Shown: positions 27,675 through 37,496, numbered from the stretch's first letter. The stretch: 64,000 nt of DNA from Xanthomonas euvesicatoria pv. euvesicatoria (GCF_020880415.1 NZ_JAJIUJ010000105.1:123265-187264); one strand, 5' to 3'. Numbers and translations: made by a program. The notes: generated from the sequence alone by a model not told the origin.

Positions 27675-28493
27675 ATGAAAAGGACCGCAACAGTGCTGTT
27701 GGCTTGCACGGCGTTCGGCGTCACGGCTCAGGCCTCGGCGCAGTCGTTGTCGCGCGGCTGGGACAGCTACCGTCAACAGCAAAAGCAGCAGGCCGGCACC
27801 CAGCGCGCCACCGCGCCTGCAGCGCCATCCTCGCGCCCGGCGCAAGCGGGCGTTGGCGGAGCGCCGGCCGCTGTCGGTGGAAGCGGCAGCCAACCTGGTG
27901 CGTCCGGCGGGTTCACTACGGTGACCGAGCAGACTGAGGCGGTGGCAGTTCAGCCTGCCGCTGCTTACCCTGCAGCGCCTGTCCCCGCAGCGCGCTACAC
28001 ACGGGTGGAGGAATCGCGCATTGAAAGGGGCGCGTTCATCGGCGTGCAGCGTGGTCGAGGTGAGGTTTTCAGTGGCTATAAGCAAGACATGCTTGGCCTC
28101 AGCGCCGGCTATCGCTGGCGTGCTGGCTCGGTCACGTTGATCGGACTTGAGGGATCGATTGGACGCCTGGAACGCGGCGATACAACCGACGATGTCTTTA
28201 TCCCCGCAGTGAAGTTTGGCGGCATCGGGGGTACGGCACGTTTCAATTTTGGTGACACTCCACTGTTCGCGGTAGTCCGCCTCGGCTCATGGTATGCCGA
28301 GGTCGCAGACATGAGCGACGAAATCTTTGGTGGTTACGCAAGCCTCGGCCTGGGCGTCGATATCGGCAAGCATGCGAGCGTGAGCGCGATGTACACCAAC
28401 TACGTCTACGCCAATGACTACTACGACTATGCTCAAGACACCACCATCAACCGTGCAGAGGTACTGAACGCAGTAGTGGAAGTCCGCTTTTAA
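27675..28493 (+). CDS. Probable outer-membrane beta-barrel protein with low-complexity N-terminus
   Basis: A 272-aa secreted protein. Signal peptide about 1-22 (TATVLLACTAFGVTAQASAQ). Residues about 23-110 are Gln/Ala/Pro/Gly-rich and disordered-looking. From about 115 on, alternating strands with aromatic residues (GAFIGVQRGRGEV, LGLSAGYRWRAGSVTLIGLEG, ARFNFGDTPLFAVVRLGSWYAEV, YASLGLGVDIGKHASVSAMY) end in VVEVRF, a C-terminal Phe typical of outer-membrane barrels. It resembles small OmpA-like or surface-antigen barrels of about eight strands. Specific family not recognised. ATG 27675 is chosen for the signal peptide. Confidence 0.75.
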   Translation: MKRTATVLLACTAFGVTAQASAQSLSRGWDSYRQQQKQQAGTQRATAPAAPSSRPAQAGVGGAPAAVGGSGSQPGASGGFTTVTEQTEAVAVQPAAAYPAAPVPAARYTRVEESRIERGAFIGVQRGRGEVFSGYKQDMLGLSAGYRWRAGSVTLIGLEGSIGRLERGDTTDDVFIPAVKFGGIGGTARFNFGDTPLFAVVRLGSWYAEVADMSDEIFGGYASLGLGVDIGKHASVSAMYTNYVYANDYYDYAQDTTINRAEVLNAVVEVRF

Positions 28494-28677
28494 CTAGCGA
28501 TGTCGAAGGGCGGGCAGCAGCGCTCACCCTTCCCCGTCACGCGGCATGCAGCGCGATGCCGCGGACGGCAATCCATTTGAAGCTGCACCGCAAACGGTCA
28601 TCGGCATTGCACAGCCATCCATGCGGCTTGCTGTAGTGTCTTGGTCAACGCACTGATTCAGCCATGGGCGAGGGCAG

Positions 28678-29289
28678 ATGGACGCATTGGCGAAGTTCTT
28701 GACAGACGAACAGGACCCGGTGGCGGTGGGCAAGATCCTGCCCAAGATCACCGAGTTGCTGACCCGCGACGAGCAGGTCGAGTACATCGCCGTGCAGAAG
28801 AAGATGGTGATGAACCTGTCGCCGGATGCGGTGGTGCTGACCAACCGTCGCTTCATCGTGGTCTACCCAAAGCTGCTCGGCATGACCTTCCGCGATTTCC
28901 CCTGGCGCGAGGTGCTCGATGTGCACATGAGCGAACAGATGCTCGGAGCCACCATCATGTGCCGCACCACGCAGGGCGCCTACGCATCCATCGACAGCCT
29001 GCCCAAGAGACAGGCGCGGCGCGTGTACGCCTATGCGCAGCAGGTGGAAGAATCCGCCTACGAACAGCGCCAGCAGCTGGAGATCGACAAGTTGCGCGCG
29101 GCGGCCGGTGGCGTGGTGGTGCATGCGCCTGGTGCGCACGGCGCAGCAGTGCCCTTGCAAGCCAGTGCCGTTCCTGCAATCGACGATCCGGTGCAGGTGC
29201 TGAGCAAGCTCAAGCAATTGCTGGATGCGGGGCTGATCACGCAGGACGAATTCGACGCCAAGAAGACAGAAGTGCTGGCGCGCTTATAG
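28678..29289 (+). CDS. PH-domain and SHOCT-domain protein
   Basis: A 203-aa cytoplasmic protein. Residues about 30-120 form a bacterial PH-like domain (YIAVQKKMVMNLSPDAVVLTNRRFIVVYP, then FPWREVLDVHMSEQMLGATI). A helical linker (KRQARRVYAYAQQVEESAYEQRQQLE) follows. The last about 32 residues (QVLSKLKQLLDAGLITQDEFDAKKTEVLARL) are a SHOCT domain, a short C-terminal oligomerisation motif. Function is unknown; such proteins often associate with membranes. Monocistronic. Confidence 0.85.
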   Translation: MDALAKFLTDEQDPVAVGKILPKITELLTRDEQVEYIAVQKKMVMNLSPDAVVLTNRRFIVVYPKLLGMTFRDFPWREVLDVHMSEQMLGATIMCRTTQGAYASIDSLPKRQARRVYAYAQQVEESAYEQRQQLEIDKLRAAAGGVVVHAPGAHGAAVPLQASAVPAIDDPVQVLSKLKQLLDAGLITQDEFDAKKTEVLARL

Positions 29290-29657
29290 CGTGCGCAGGA
29301 CATCCGCGCATCGGTCGGCTTCCACTACGTCGGCCCATGGATCGCAGTGACGCAGCAACTGACGCGTCCATTGCACGGCGGCGCTGTCGGTGGATCGCCG
29401 CGCCAGAAGGCTGCTGGCCGCGCACTGGCCTCACGCTCCAGCAGCGCCGCGCGACTACGGCAGCCTGATCGGTGCGAATGCATCAGCCCGCGCGCTGTAA
29501 GCACGCAGGCCATGTCACGCGAAAAAAACTAGCAAACCGGCCGGGCTTATCGCCAAGCGGACGCAGCCGGCTGCTGTAACCCGCCACGTCCATCCAAGCG
29601 CCGCGATTCAACGCATGTCGTCTGCGCTTTTTGCCGGCGATGCTCGGCCAACCGCGA
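29290..29657. other. Intergenic region, no gene recognised
   Basis: About 370 bases between the converging PH-SHOCT and speE genes. No supported ORF; a short A-run at 29522-29529 is the only low-complexity feature. Confidence 0.4.
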
Positions 29658-30515
29658 TTACTCGCCCAGCGCCTTGGCCACGAACGGCGGGGCAACCAGC
29701 ACGCCGGTGTGCAAATGGGCGGTGTAGTACAAGGTGTCGAAGCCCTTGGCCTGCGCGTCCGCTTGGCGAAAGGCGAAATCGGCGTTGGCCTGCTTGCTGG
29801 CCATGGTCACGCTCCACCAGCCGGTGGGGTAGCACGGCTGCGGGAACGGCAGGGTCTTGAACGACTGGAAGCCGGCCTTGCCCATTTCGGTGCGCATTTC
29901 GTTGATCAGGTCCAGCAGCGCCAGCGGCGATTCGGACTGCTGCACCAGGATGCCCTCGTCCTTCAAGGCCTTGAAGCAGCTTTCGTAGAAGGCCTTGTTG
30001 AACAGGCCCTCGGCAGGGCCGACCGGGTCGGTGGAATCGACGATCACGATGTCCACGCTTCCGGCCGGGCAATTGGCCATATAGGCCACGCCGTCGTCGA
30101 ACAGCAGTTCGGCGCGCGCGTCGTGGTTGGCATCGCACAGCTCGGGGAAATACTTCTCCGACATGCGGGTGACCTGCTCATCGATATCGCATTGGGTGGC
30201 GCTTTCCACGCCCGGGTGCTTGAGCACCTCGCGCAGCGTGCCGCAGTCGCCGCCGCCGATGATCACCACGCGCTTGGGCGCGGGGTGGGTGAACAGCGCC
30301 GGGTGGCTGATCATCTCGTGGTAGAAGAAATTGTCGCGGCTGGTGAGCATCACCGCGCCGTCGATCAGCATCAGCTTGCCCCAATCGGTGGTCTGGTAGA
30401 TCTCGATCTTCTGGAACGGGGATTGCACCTCGTCCAGCTTGCCGCTGATGCGGAAGCCGATCGCCGAGCCGGTCGGCTGGAAGTGTTCGATGTACCAGTT
30501 GTCGTTGGTGCTCAT
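29658..30515 (-). CDS. speE: Spermidine synthase
   Basis: A 285-aa aminopropyltransferase that makes spermidine from putrescine and decarboxylated S-adenosylmethionine. Family signatures: the N-terminal beta domain with KIEIYQTTDWGKLMLIDGAV, the catalytic-domain opening FFYHEMISHPAL, the nucleotide-binding loop VVIIGGGDCGTLREVL, the acidic CDIDEQV, and the catalytic VIVDSTDPVGPAEGLFN. Full length. It is divergent from speA across a 221-bp gap, linking arginine decarboxylation and polyamine formation. Confidence 0.95.
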   Translation of the reverse strand: MSTNDNWYIEHFQPTGSAIGFRISGKLDEVQSPFQKIEIYQTTDWGKLMLIDGAVMLTSRDNFFYHEMISHPALFTHPAPKRVVIIGGGDCGTLREVLKHPGVESATQCDIDEQVTRMSEKYFPELCDANHDARAELLFDDGVAYMANCPAGSVDIVIVDSTDPVGPAEGLFNKAFYESCFKALKDEGILVQQSESPLALLDLINEMRTEMGKAGFQSFKTLPFPQPCYPTGWWSVTMASKQANADFAFRQADAQAKGFDTLYYTAHLHTGVLVAPPFVAKALGE

Positions 30516-30549
30516 GCGGACGTCCTAATGCTGGAAGAAGCGGGCGGTT

Positions 30550-30590
30550 CCTTCTCCCGGCGGGAGAAGGTGGCGCGTAGCGCCGGATGA
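30550..30590. repeat. Palindromic REP-like intergenic repeat
   Basis: CCTTCTCCCG followed by GCGGGAGAAGG (30550-30570) forms a long hairpin. A second small hairpin GGCGC-GTA-GCGCC (30572-30584) and GGATGA follow. This two-hairpin unit in the speE-speA gap has the look of a dispersed intergenic repeat of Xanthomonas-type genomes. Only one copy is in this window. Confidence 0.55.
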
Positions 30591-30736
30591 ATGTCGGGTG
30601 CAGCCTCGCGCAGCCAACCTGCGCCAACCCCGCTCCAACCAGGAGCGGGGCGTGAAGTCGGCGCGGATTGTAACGGACCCTGCGCATGCCAGGCGTTACA
30701 CTTCACGCCCTTTTTTATTCCAGCCGAGACAGCGAA

Positions 30737-32623
30737 ATGAGCGATTGGTCCCTCGACCAAGCCCGCAAGACCTATTCGATCCCGCATTGGGCCGACGGGT
30801 ATTTCGATGTGAACGCTGCCGGACACGTGGTGGTCACCCCGACCGCCGATGGCCCGGCGGTGTCGCTGCCCGAGGTGGTGGATGCCGCGCGCGCAGCCGG
30901 TGCCAAGCTGCCGCTACTGGTGCGCTTCCCGGACATCCTGGGCCAGCGCCTGGGCAAGCTGCAGGCAGCGTTTGCGCAGGCGCAGTCGGAGTGGGACTAC
31001 GCCGGAGGCTATACGGCGGTGTATCCGATCAAGGTCAACCAGCATCGTGGCGTGGCCGGCACCCTGGCCGGTCACCACGGTGAGGGCTTCGGGCTGGAAG
31101 CGGGCAGCAAGCCCGAGCTGATGGCGGTGCTGGCGCTGTCGCGTCCGGGCGGGCTGATCGTGTGCAACGGCTACAAGGACCGCGAATACATCCGCCTGGC
31201 GCTGATCGGCCGCAAACTCGGCCTGCAGACCTTCATCGTCATCGAAAAGCCCTCCGAACTGACCCTGGTGCTGGAAGAAGCACGCGCGCTGGACGTCAAG
31301 CCCGGCCTGGGCGTGCGCATGCGCCTGGCCTCGCTGGGCGCGGGCAAGTGGCAGAACAGCGGTGGCGACAAGGCCAAGTTCGGTCTCTCGCCGCGCCAGG
31401 TGCTGGACCTGTGGAAGACGCTGCGCGACACCGAGTACGCCGACAGCCTGAACCTGCTGCATTTCCATATGGGCTCGCAGATTTCCAACGTGCGCGACAT
31501 CGCCAACGGCATGCGCGAGGCCACGCGCTATTTCGTGGAGCTCTCGCGCCTGGGCGCAAAGATCAGCCATGTGGACGTGGGCGGCGGCCTGGGCATCGAT
31601 TACGAAGGCACTCGCTCGCGCAGCTATTGCTCGATCAACTACGGCCTGCACTCGTATGCCAGCAACATCGTGCAGCCGTTGGCCAGCGCTTGCGAAGAGC
31701 ATGGCCTGGCCCCGCCGCGCATCGTCACCGAGTGCGGGCGCGCAATGACGGCGCACCATGCGGTGCTGATCGCCAACGTGTCGGAAGTGGAGCAGGCGCC
31801 GGAAGGCCGCGTGCCGGTTGCGCACGACGATGAGCCGGCCGCGATCCGCCACCTGCGCGAGATCCATGACGAGCTCGATGTGCGCCCGGCGGTGGAGCTG
31901 TTCCAGGAAGCCCAGCATTTCCATGCCGAAGGTTTGAGCGCGTATGCGCTGGGCCAGATCGACCTGCCGCAGCGCGCGCGCATCGACGATCTGTTCTACG
32001 CCATCGCACATGGCGTGCGCGCACGCCTGAGCTTCGATGAGAAGAGCCATCGCCCGGTGCTGGATGAGCTCAACGAGCGGCTGGTGGACAAGTACTTCGT
32101 CAACTTCAGCGTGTTCGAATCGATCCCGGACGTGTGGGCGATCGATCAGGTGTTCCCGATCGTGCCGATCGAGCGCTTGAACGAAGCGCCGCAGCGGCGC
32201 GGCATCATCGCCGACATGACCTGCGATTCCGACGGCATGGTCAAGACCTATGTCGAGAACGAAAGCCTGGACAGCTCGCTGCCGCTGCATGGTTTGAATG
32301 CCGGCGAGAGCTATCGCATCGGCTTCTTCCTGGTGGGCGCCTACCAGGAAATCCTGGGCGATATCCATAACCTATTCGGCGATACCGATGCGGTGGAAGT
32401 CGTGGTGAATCGCGATGGCTATCGCATCGCACAGCAGCGCCGCGGCGATACCACCGACGTGATGCTGGACTACGTGGGCTATCAGCTGGACACGCTGCGT
32501 GCCACCTATGCCGAGCGCATTGCTGCCGCAAATCTGTCGCCCGAGCGGGCGCAGGAACTCGGCGCTGCGTTGGAAGCGGGGCTGACCGGCTACACCTATC
32601 TGTCCGACGAGCCGCTGAGCTGA
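30737..32623 (+). CDS. speA: Biosynthetic arginine decarboxylase
   Basis: A 628-aa PLP enzyme converting arginine to agmatine, the first step of putrescine synthesis by the agmatine route. The PLP lysine is Lys99 in YPIKVNQHRG; other fold-III decarboxylase motifs are GLGVRMRLASLGAGKW, HFHMGSQISN, VDVGGGLGIDYEGT and the C-terminal CDSDGMV active-site Cys region. Length matches SpeA (about 630-660). ATG 30737 is preceded by an AGACAGCG stretch. Divergent from speE. Confidence 0.95.
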   Translation: MSDWSLDQARKTYSIPHWADGYFDVNAAGHVVVTPTADGPAVSLPEVVDAARAAGAKLPLLVRFPDILGQRLGKLQAAFAQAQSEWDYAGGYTAVYPIKVNQHRGVAGTLAGHHGEGFGLEAGSKPELMAVLALSRPGGLIVCNGYKDREYIRLALIGRKLGLQTFIVIEKPSELTLVLEEARALDVKPGLGVRMRLASLGAGKWQNSGGDKAKFGLSPRQVLDLWKTLRDTEYADSLNLLHFHMGSQISNVRDIANGMREATRYFVELSRLGAKISHVDVGGGLGIDYEGTRSRSYCSINYGLHSYASNIVQPLASACEEHGLAPPRIVTECGRAMTAHHAVLIANVSEVEQAPEGRVPVAHDDEPAAIRHLREIHDELDVRPAVELFQEAQHFHAEGLSAYALGQIDLPQRARIDDLFYAIAHGVRARLSFDEKSHRPVLDELNERLVDKYFVNFSVFESIPDVWAIDQVFPIVPIERLNEAPQRRGIIADMTCDSDGMVKTYVENESLDSSLPLHGLNAGESYRIGFFLVGAYQEILGDIHNLFGDTDAVEVVVNRDGYRIAQQRRGDTTDVMLDYVGYQLDTLRATYAERIAAANLSPERAQELGAALEAGLTGYTYLSDEPLS

Positions 32624-32950
32624 TCCGCAGTGCGCTGCGGCTGGTCCGCAGCGCTGGCTGTGCGCGACATGGCCCATCTTGCACGCGCTCCTGCCGCGAG
32701 CGCCGCTTGCAGCAGCAGGGACATCACCGACATGGACGCTGCAGGTTCTGCAACGCGTCGATGCGCCATCGCGCCGACGTCGGTTGCGATCTCGCACTTC
32801 AAGTCGACCTGCTTCGTCGCATCGAGCAAGAGCGCCTGCGCTTACCTTGCGCGAAGCCGTCGATCGGTTCGACTCACGCTTTTCGCGCGTTTGTGCTGCA
32901 TGCCGATGACAATCAGGCGACCATCGCGTGATCGTGCGCTTGTCGAGGCA

Positions 32951-32974
32951 GACGCGTTGAACGCGTCTTTTTTT
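32951..32974 (+). terminator. Intrinsic terminator
   Basis: Perfect 6-bp stem GACGCG / CGCGTC with a 5-nt loop followed by seven T. It ends some plus-strand transcript between speA and the NRPS gene, either speA itself or a small unit. Confidence 0.75.
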
Positions 32975-33025
32975 CTCCTGAAGTGATTTGCCGAATAACC
33001 TAATTCCGGCAACGCTGATTTGGAA

Positions 33026-33054
33026 TTGGTCTTATTCAATGCGGCTTTTTATCT
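33026..33054 (+). promoter_or_regulatory. Sigma70-like promoter candidate
   Basis: TTGGTC (33026-33031), 17-bp spacer, TTATCT (33049-33054) in an AT-rich stretch. A transcript starting near 33061 would run into the terminator at 33194-33217 and, on read-through, into the NRPS gene. Confidence 0.35.
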
Positions 33055-33193
33055 GCCGTGGTGCGCGCATATTTGTCTTGAAGCCCATGCGTATCGTCGG
33101 CCATGCCCTACGCCGGATGCGGCGCGGAAATTGATCGGATGTATGCATGCAGAACACTAGTTCAAATCACACTTCAGTGAAAAAATTTTAGGT

Positions 33194-33217
33194 ATCACGC
33201 GATTTCCGTGATTTTTT
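33194..33217 (+). terminator. Terminator or attenuator in the NRPS leader
   Basis: Stem ATCACG / CGTGAT with a 7-nt loop is followed by T-rich bases to 33217. It lies 280 bases upstream of the NRPS start codon on the same strand, so it may limit NRPS expression or end a small RNA. Confidence 0.6.
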
Positions 33218-33495
33218 GCACGGTTTCGGCCCCGCGCGAATTGTTAGTGTTCGTTTAACTTGTCGGGATACAAGTGCTTCAACGAGCCACCCGCACACCG
33301 GGGTTCGATTGTGCGAGTCGCTGTGCTGTGCGTCTTCATCATGCGTTTCCATCGCGTATTGCCGGCAAGTGTCGGTGGTCGGCGGTGTTTCTTACCCCTC
33401 GTTTTCTTAGGCCAGGTGCTGATTCGGCGTCCATCGACCGCATAACGGTTGAGGGGTGTCGACGGACTGCGCGCCACACCAGAAGGATGCACGCA

Positions 33496-35703
33496 ATGCA
33501 CGCTGACGCCTCTCCCGTTTTTCCCCTGACCAAGGCGCAACGTGGCCTTTGGGTGGCCAACAAGTTGCATACCGACAACACCTTGATGTTGGCCGAAGTA
33601 TTGGAAATGTTCGGTCCGCTCAATCCCCAGGTGCTGATCCGCGCCAGCATGCAGCTGACGCACGAGTTCGATACGCTGCGCCTGTGTATCGTCGAGCGCG
33701 AGGGCGTGCCTTCGCAGGTGGTCTTGCCCGCGTACAACGGCACGATTCCATACTTCGACGTCAGCTCAGATCCTGCTCCGCGTAATGCCGCCGAACATTG
33801 GATCGACGAAGAAATCCGCAAGCCGGAAGATCTGCAGAACGGGCCGCTATGGCATTGCGCGGTGTTCCGTCTTGGCGAAGATCATCATCTGTGGGTGCAA
33901 TGCGTGAGTCATCTGGTGATGGACGGCTATTGCGCGTCGATCATGATGCAGCGCATGGCCGTGCTCTATAACGCCTACCTGGCCGACGTGGAGCCTGCGC
34001 CTGCGCAGTACGGCAGTGCACTGTCGCTGCTCGAAATGGAACAGCACTATCGCAACTCCGATCGGTTCCAGCGCGATCGCGAGTACTGGATGCAGCAGTT
34101 GGCCGATCTGCCGCCGCCGGCGACGCTGGCGCGGCCGGGCAATCAGCTGTCCACCGGGTTGTTGCGCGGCACCGGGCAGTTCTCGCCGCAGCAGGTGGTG
34201 CGTCTGCGCGCGCTGGGCAAGGAGTACGGGGCCAGCCTGCCGCAGATGCTGATTTCGCTGATTGCCGCGTACTACTACCGCTGCACCGGTGCCGAGGATC
34301 TGGTGCTGGCGATGCCGGTGACCGGCCGCATCAATGCGCGCTACCGGCAAACCGCAGGCCTGGTGGCCAACGTGATTTCGCTGCGCCTGAAGATGGATCC
34401 GCAGCAGCCCATCCATACCTTGTTCGCGCAGGTGTCGTCGGTGGTGCGGCATGCATTGCGCCATCAGCAATATCGCTTCGAGGACGTACGCCGCGATCTG
34501 GGCATGTTCGGGATGGAGCAGAAGTTCGCACGCCTGGCGGTGAACATCAAGGCCTTCGACTACACCTTGCGCTTCGGCGAGGCGTACGCGGTGCCGCATA
34601 ACCTTTCCAACGGCCCCGCCGATGACCTCACCATCTTCTGCTACGAACGCGGCGATGGGGCAGCGCTGCGTTTCGATCTGGATGCCAACCCGGCGCTGTA
34701 CGACAGCGAGGAGCTGGCCGAACACTGCCGTCGTCTGACCCATCTGGCCGACGCGGTATTGGCCGATCCGGAATGCGCGCTGGGCCAGGTCGATGTGCTC
34801 GGCGATAGCGAGCGCCGGCGTTTGCTGCATACCTGGAACAACACCGCAGCGCCGCTGCCGGAACCGGCCACGCTGTTGCACGGCATGCTGCAACGCGCCG
34901 AGTTGATGCCTGCGGCCGTGGTTGCGCAATACGACAACCGCACGCTCGACTACGCCACGCTGTGCGAGCTTGCCTCGCGCATCGCTGCGCAATGGGTGGC
35001 CGATGGCGTGCGCCCTGGCGATGTGGTCGCGGTGGCGTTGCCGCGCAGCGAACACTTGCTGGTGGCGTTGCTGGCGGTGATGTGGAGCGGGGCGGCGTAT
35101 CTGCCGCTGGATCCGGAGAGCCCGGCCGCACGCAACCGCCAGATGCTCAACGATTCCGGTGCCATTGGCCTGGTCTGCGAGCCAGCGCTGTGCGAGCGCT
35201 ATCTGCTCGGTGGCATGGTCTGGCTGGATCCGCGCCCGGCCGTGTTGCCGGAGGCAATCGCACCGCTGGCGACGCCCGACGGCACCGCGTACGTGCTGTA
35301 CACCTCCGGCTCCACCGGCGCGCCCAAGGGCGTGGAGATCAGCCATCGCAACCTGTTTAATTTCCTGCATGCGATGGAACACGAGCTGGCATTGCGCCCG
35401 CGCGACCGTGTGCTGGCCGTCACCACCATCACCTTCGATATCGCCGGGCTGGAGTTGTACCTGCCGTTGCTGGTGGGGGCGCGCGTGGTCATTGCACCGG
35501 CCGGTATCAGCCACGACCCGCGCGGCCTGTCGCGGTTGATCGCCGACGAACACATCAGCGTGGTGCAGGCCACGCCATCGCTGTGGCGTATCCTGCTGGC
35601 CAATGAGGATCTGGTGCTGGATCGCATTCATGCGTTGATCGGCGGCGAGGCGTTGGTGCCGGAACTGGCCACCCAACTGCTCAGCCGGGTGTGGGGCGCC
35701 TGA
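33496..35703 (+). pseudogene. NRPS, N-terminal fragment (condensation domain and first part of adenylation domain)
   Basis: 735 codons before a frameshift. The condensation domain (about 10-440) has SHLVMDG (Ser138, His139, Asp143), the HHxxxDG motif with the first His changed to Ser. The adenylation domain starts near 470. It contains A2 (LLAVMWSGAAYLPLDPESP), A3 (YVLYTSGSTGAPKG) and A4 (FDIAGLELYLPL), then LIGGEALVPELATQLLSRV, where reading stops at TGA 35701. The missing remainder is intact in the +1-shifted frame that overlaps here. ATG 33496 is preferred to 33487 because GAAGGA lies nine bases upstream. First gene of a three-gene cluster. Confidence 0.85.
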
Positions 35704-37496
35704 CCCAGTTGTACGGGCCTACCGAAACCACGATCTGGTCGACCATCATGCCGTTGCAGTTGACCGATGCCGCCGCACCGCCGATCGGCAGGCCGCTGCT
35801 CAATACGCGCGTCTATGTGCTGGATGCGCAGCGGCAACCGCTGCCGACCGGTGCGATCGGCGAGCTGTATATCGGTGGCGCAGGCGTGGCCAAAGGCTAT
35901 CGCGGCAAGCGCCAGCTGACCAGCGAGCGCTTCATGCGCGACCCGTTCGCCGACGACGGCAGCAGCATGTACCGCACCGGCGACCGCGTGCGTCAACGCA
36001 GCGATGGCCTGCTGGAATTCATCGGGCGCGCCGATGCGCAGCTGAAGATCCGCGGACATCGGGTGGAGCCGGCCGAAATCGAAAGCGCCCTGCTGTTGCA
36101 TTCGCAGGTGGCGCAGGCGGTGGTGGTGGGCCACGGCGATGGCGAGCATGCCTTGCAACTGCTGGCCTATGTGGTGGGCAAGCACGGCAATGCGCCGTCG
36201 ATCGAGTTGTTGCGCGCGCATCTGCAGCAGCGCCTGCCGGCATCGATGATTCCCACCCTGTGGGTGCCGCTGGAGGCGTTGCCGCTGACCCCCAACGGCA
36301 AGCTGGACCGGCGCGCGTTGCCGGCGCCTGGCGCATTGCCGCAACGCGCGCATCTGGCGCCGCGCGATGCGCTCGAACGCCAGCTGGCAACGATGCTGCA
36401 GGAGGTGCTGGGCATCGAAGTGGTGGGCGTGGACGACAATTTCTTCGAGCTTGGCGGCGATTCGCTGCGTGCGGCGGAAATGGCCGCGCGTTTCCCGCAG
36501 ATGTTCGGGGTGGAACTGCCGCTGGGAACATTGTTCCATGCGCCGACGGTCGCCGGCCTGGCCGAGGTGATCAAGCGCAGCGCACACACGCCCAACGACC
36601 CGCTGAGCGTGCTGTTGCCGCTGCGTGCAGGCACCGCCGGCAGCACGCCGCTGTTCTGCATCCATCCGGTCATCGGTCTGGGCTGGTCGTATCTCACCTT
36701 GCTGGGTCAGCTGGATCCGCAGTGGCCGGTGTATGCGCTGCAATCGCCGGGCTTGAGCGACCCGCAGCACCGTCCGGAGAGCATCGAGGCGATCGCGCGC
36801 GATTACCTGGCGCGTCTGCGCAGCGTGCAGCCGAGGGGGCCGTACCGTCTGCTGGGCTGGTCGCTGGGCGGTTTGATCGCGCACGCCATCACCGCCGAAT
36901 TGCATGCGCTGGGCGAAGAGGTCGAGGTGTTGGCCATGCTCGACAGTTACCCGCATCTGGAACAGGCCGCAGCGTTGTCGGAATCGGAGAACGTGCGCGC
37001 CTCGGTGCACGCGTTGGCCTTGCATCTGGCGCCGGGCCAGCCGATGCCGACCACGGTCGCCGAGCTGGCGAGCCTGTTGTGCGATCACTACGGGCTGAAC
37101 GAATTGCCTGCGGTGCGCCAGTTGCTGGAGCAACGTCCCACCTTGCTGGACGATCTGGGCGCCCTCACCCAACATCACCTGCAGCTGGCGCGGCGTCATC
37201 GGCCCAGGCAGCTGGACCAGGATGTGGTCTTTGTCGAAGCGAGCGTGCGCATGAGCTCCGGCGGCGACGATGCGCTGTGGGTGGATTACCGTCCCCAGGC
37301 GTGGCACCCGTACGTGCGCAACCTGCAGCTGCACGTTCTGGACAGCGACCACCATTCAATGCTCTCGCCGACGCATGCGGCCACGCTCAGCACCTTGCTG
37401 CACGCGGCCACCGCAGAGGCCACCCGGGCTGTGCGGCCGGTGGGACAGGCCGGCCGTGGCGCGGTCGCCGGCGACGGAGTGACCGAATATGCCTGA
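35691..37496 (+). pseudogene. NRPS, C-terminal fragment (rest of adenylation domain, carrier domain, thioesterase)
   Basis: About 601 codons in the frame that resumes the NRPS. It begins inside the A5 region (GRLTQLYGPTETTIWST), then A6 (GELYIGGAGVAKGY), A7 (YRTGDRV), A8 (GRADAQLKIRGHRVEP) and A10 (LPLTPNGKLDRRAL). The peptidyl-carrier domain has DNFFELGGDSLR with the phosphopantetheine Ser258. The thioesterase has GWSLGGL with the nucleophile Ser391, LDSYPH and a late His (SDHHSML). Adding one base near 35690-35697 joins both fragments into a C-A-T-TE protein of about 1,330 residues. The GTG at 35691 is only the ORF limit. Its stop overlaps the glycosyltransferase ATG by eight bases. Confidence 0.85.

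Larger units (their letters stand above)
32624..33495. other. Long AT-rich region with terminators upstream of the NRPS gene
   Basis: About 870 bases without a confident gene. A 56-codon ORF ending at 32931 (from ATG 32761) is the only tentative coding candidate and ends 20 bases before a strong terminator. Bases about 32960-33260 are clearly AT-richer than the surroundings. Two intrinsic terminators and a promoter-like pair are listed separately. Confidence 0.5.

Noticed and set aside
32707..32931. 74-codon ORF between speA and the NRPS gene
   Set aside because: It ends 20 bases before a terminator, which is suggestive, but codon use and composition are poor and no ribosome binding site is convincing. 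Mentioned only as tentative in the region entry.
33225..33254. Possible PIP box (TTCGG ... TTCGT) upstream of the NRPS gene
   Set aside because: The two halves are separated by 20 bases, not the 15 required for HrpX-type plant-inducible-promoter boxes.
35680..35703. Programmed ribosomal frameshifting in the NRPS gene
   Set aside because: There is no slippery heptamer or downstream pseudoknot that I can see, and a second unrelated frameshift in the same cluster makes simple indels more likely.
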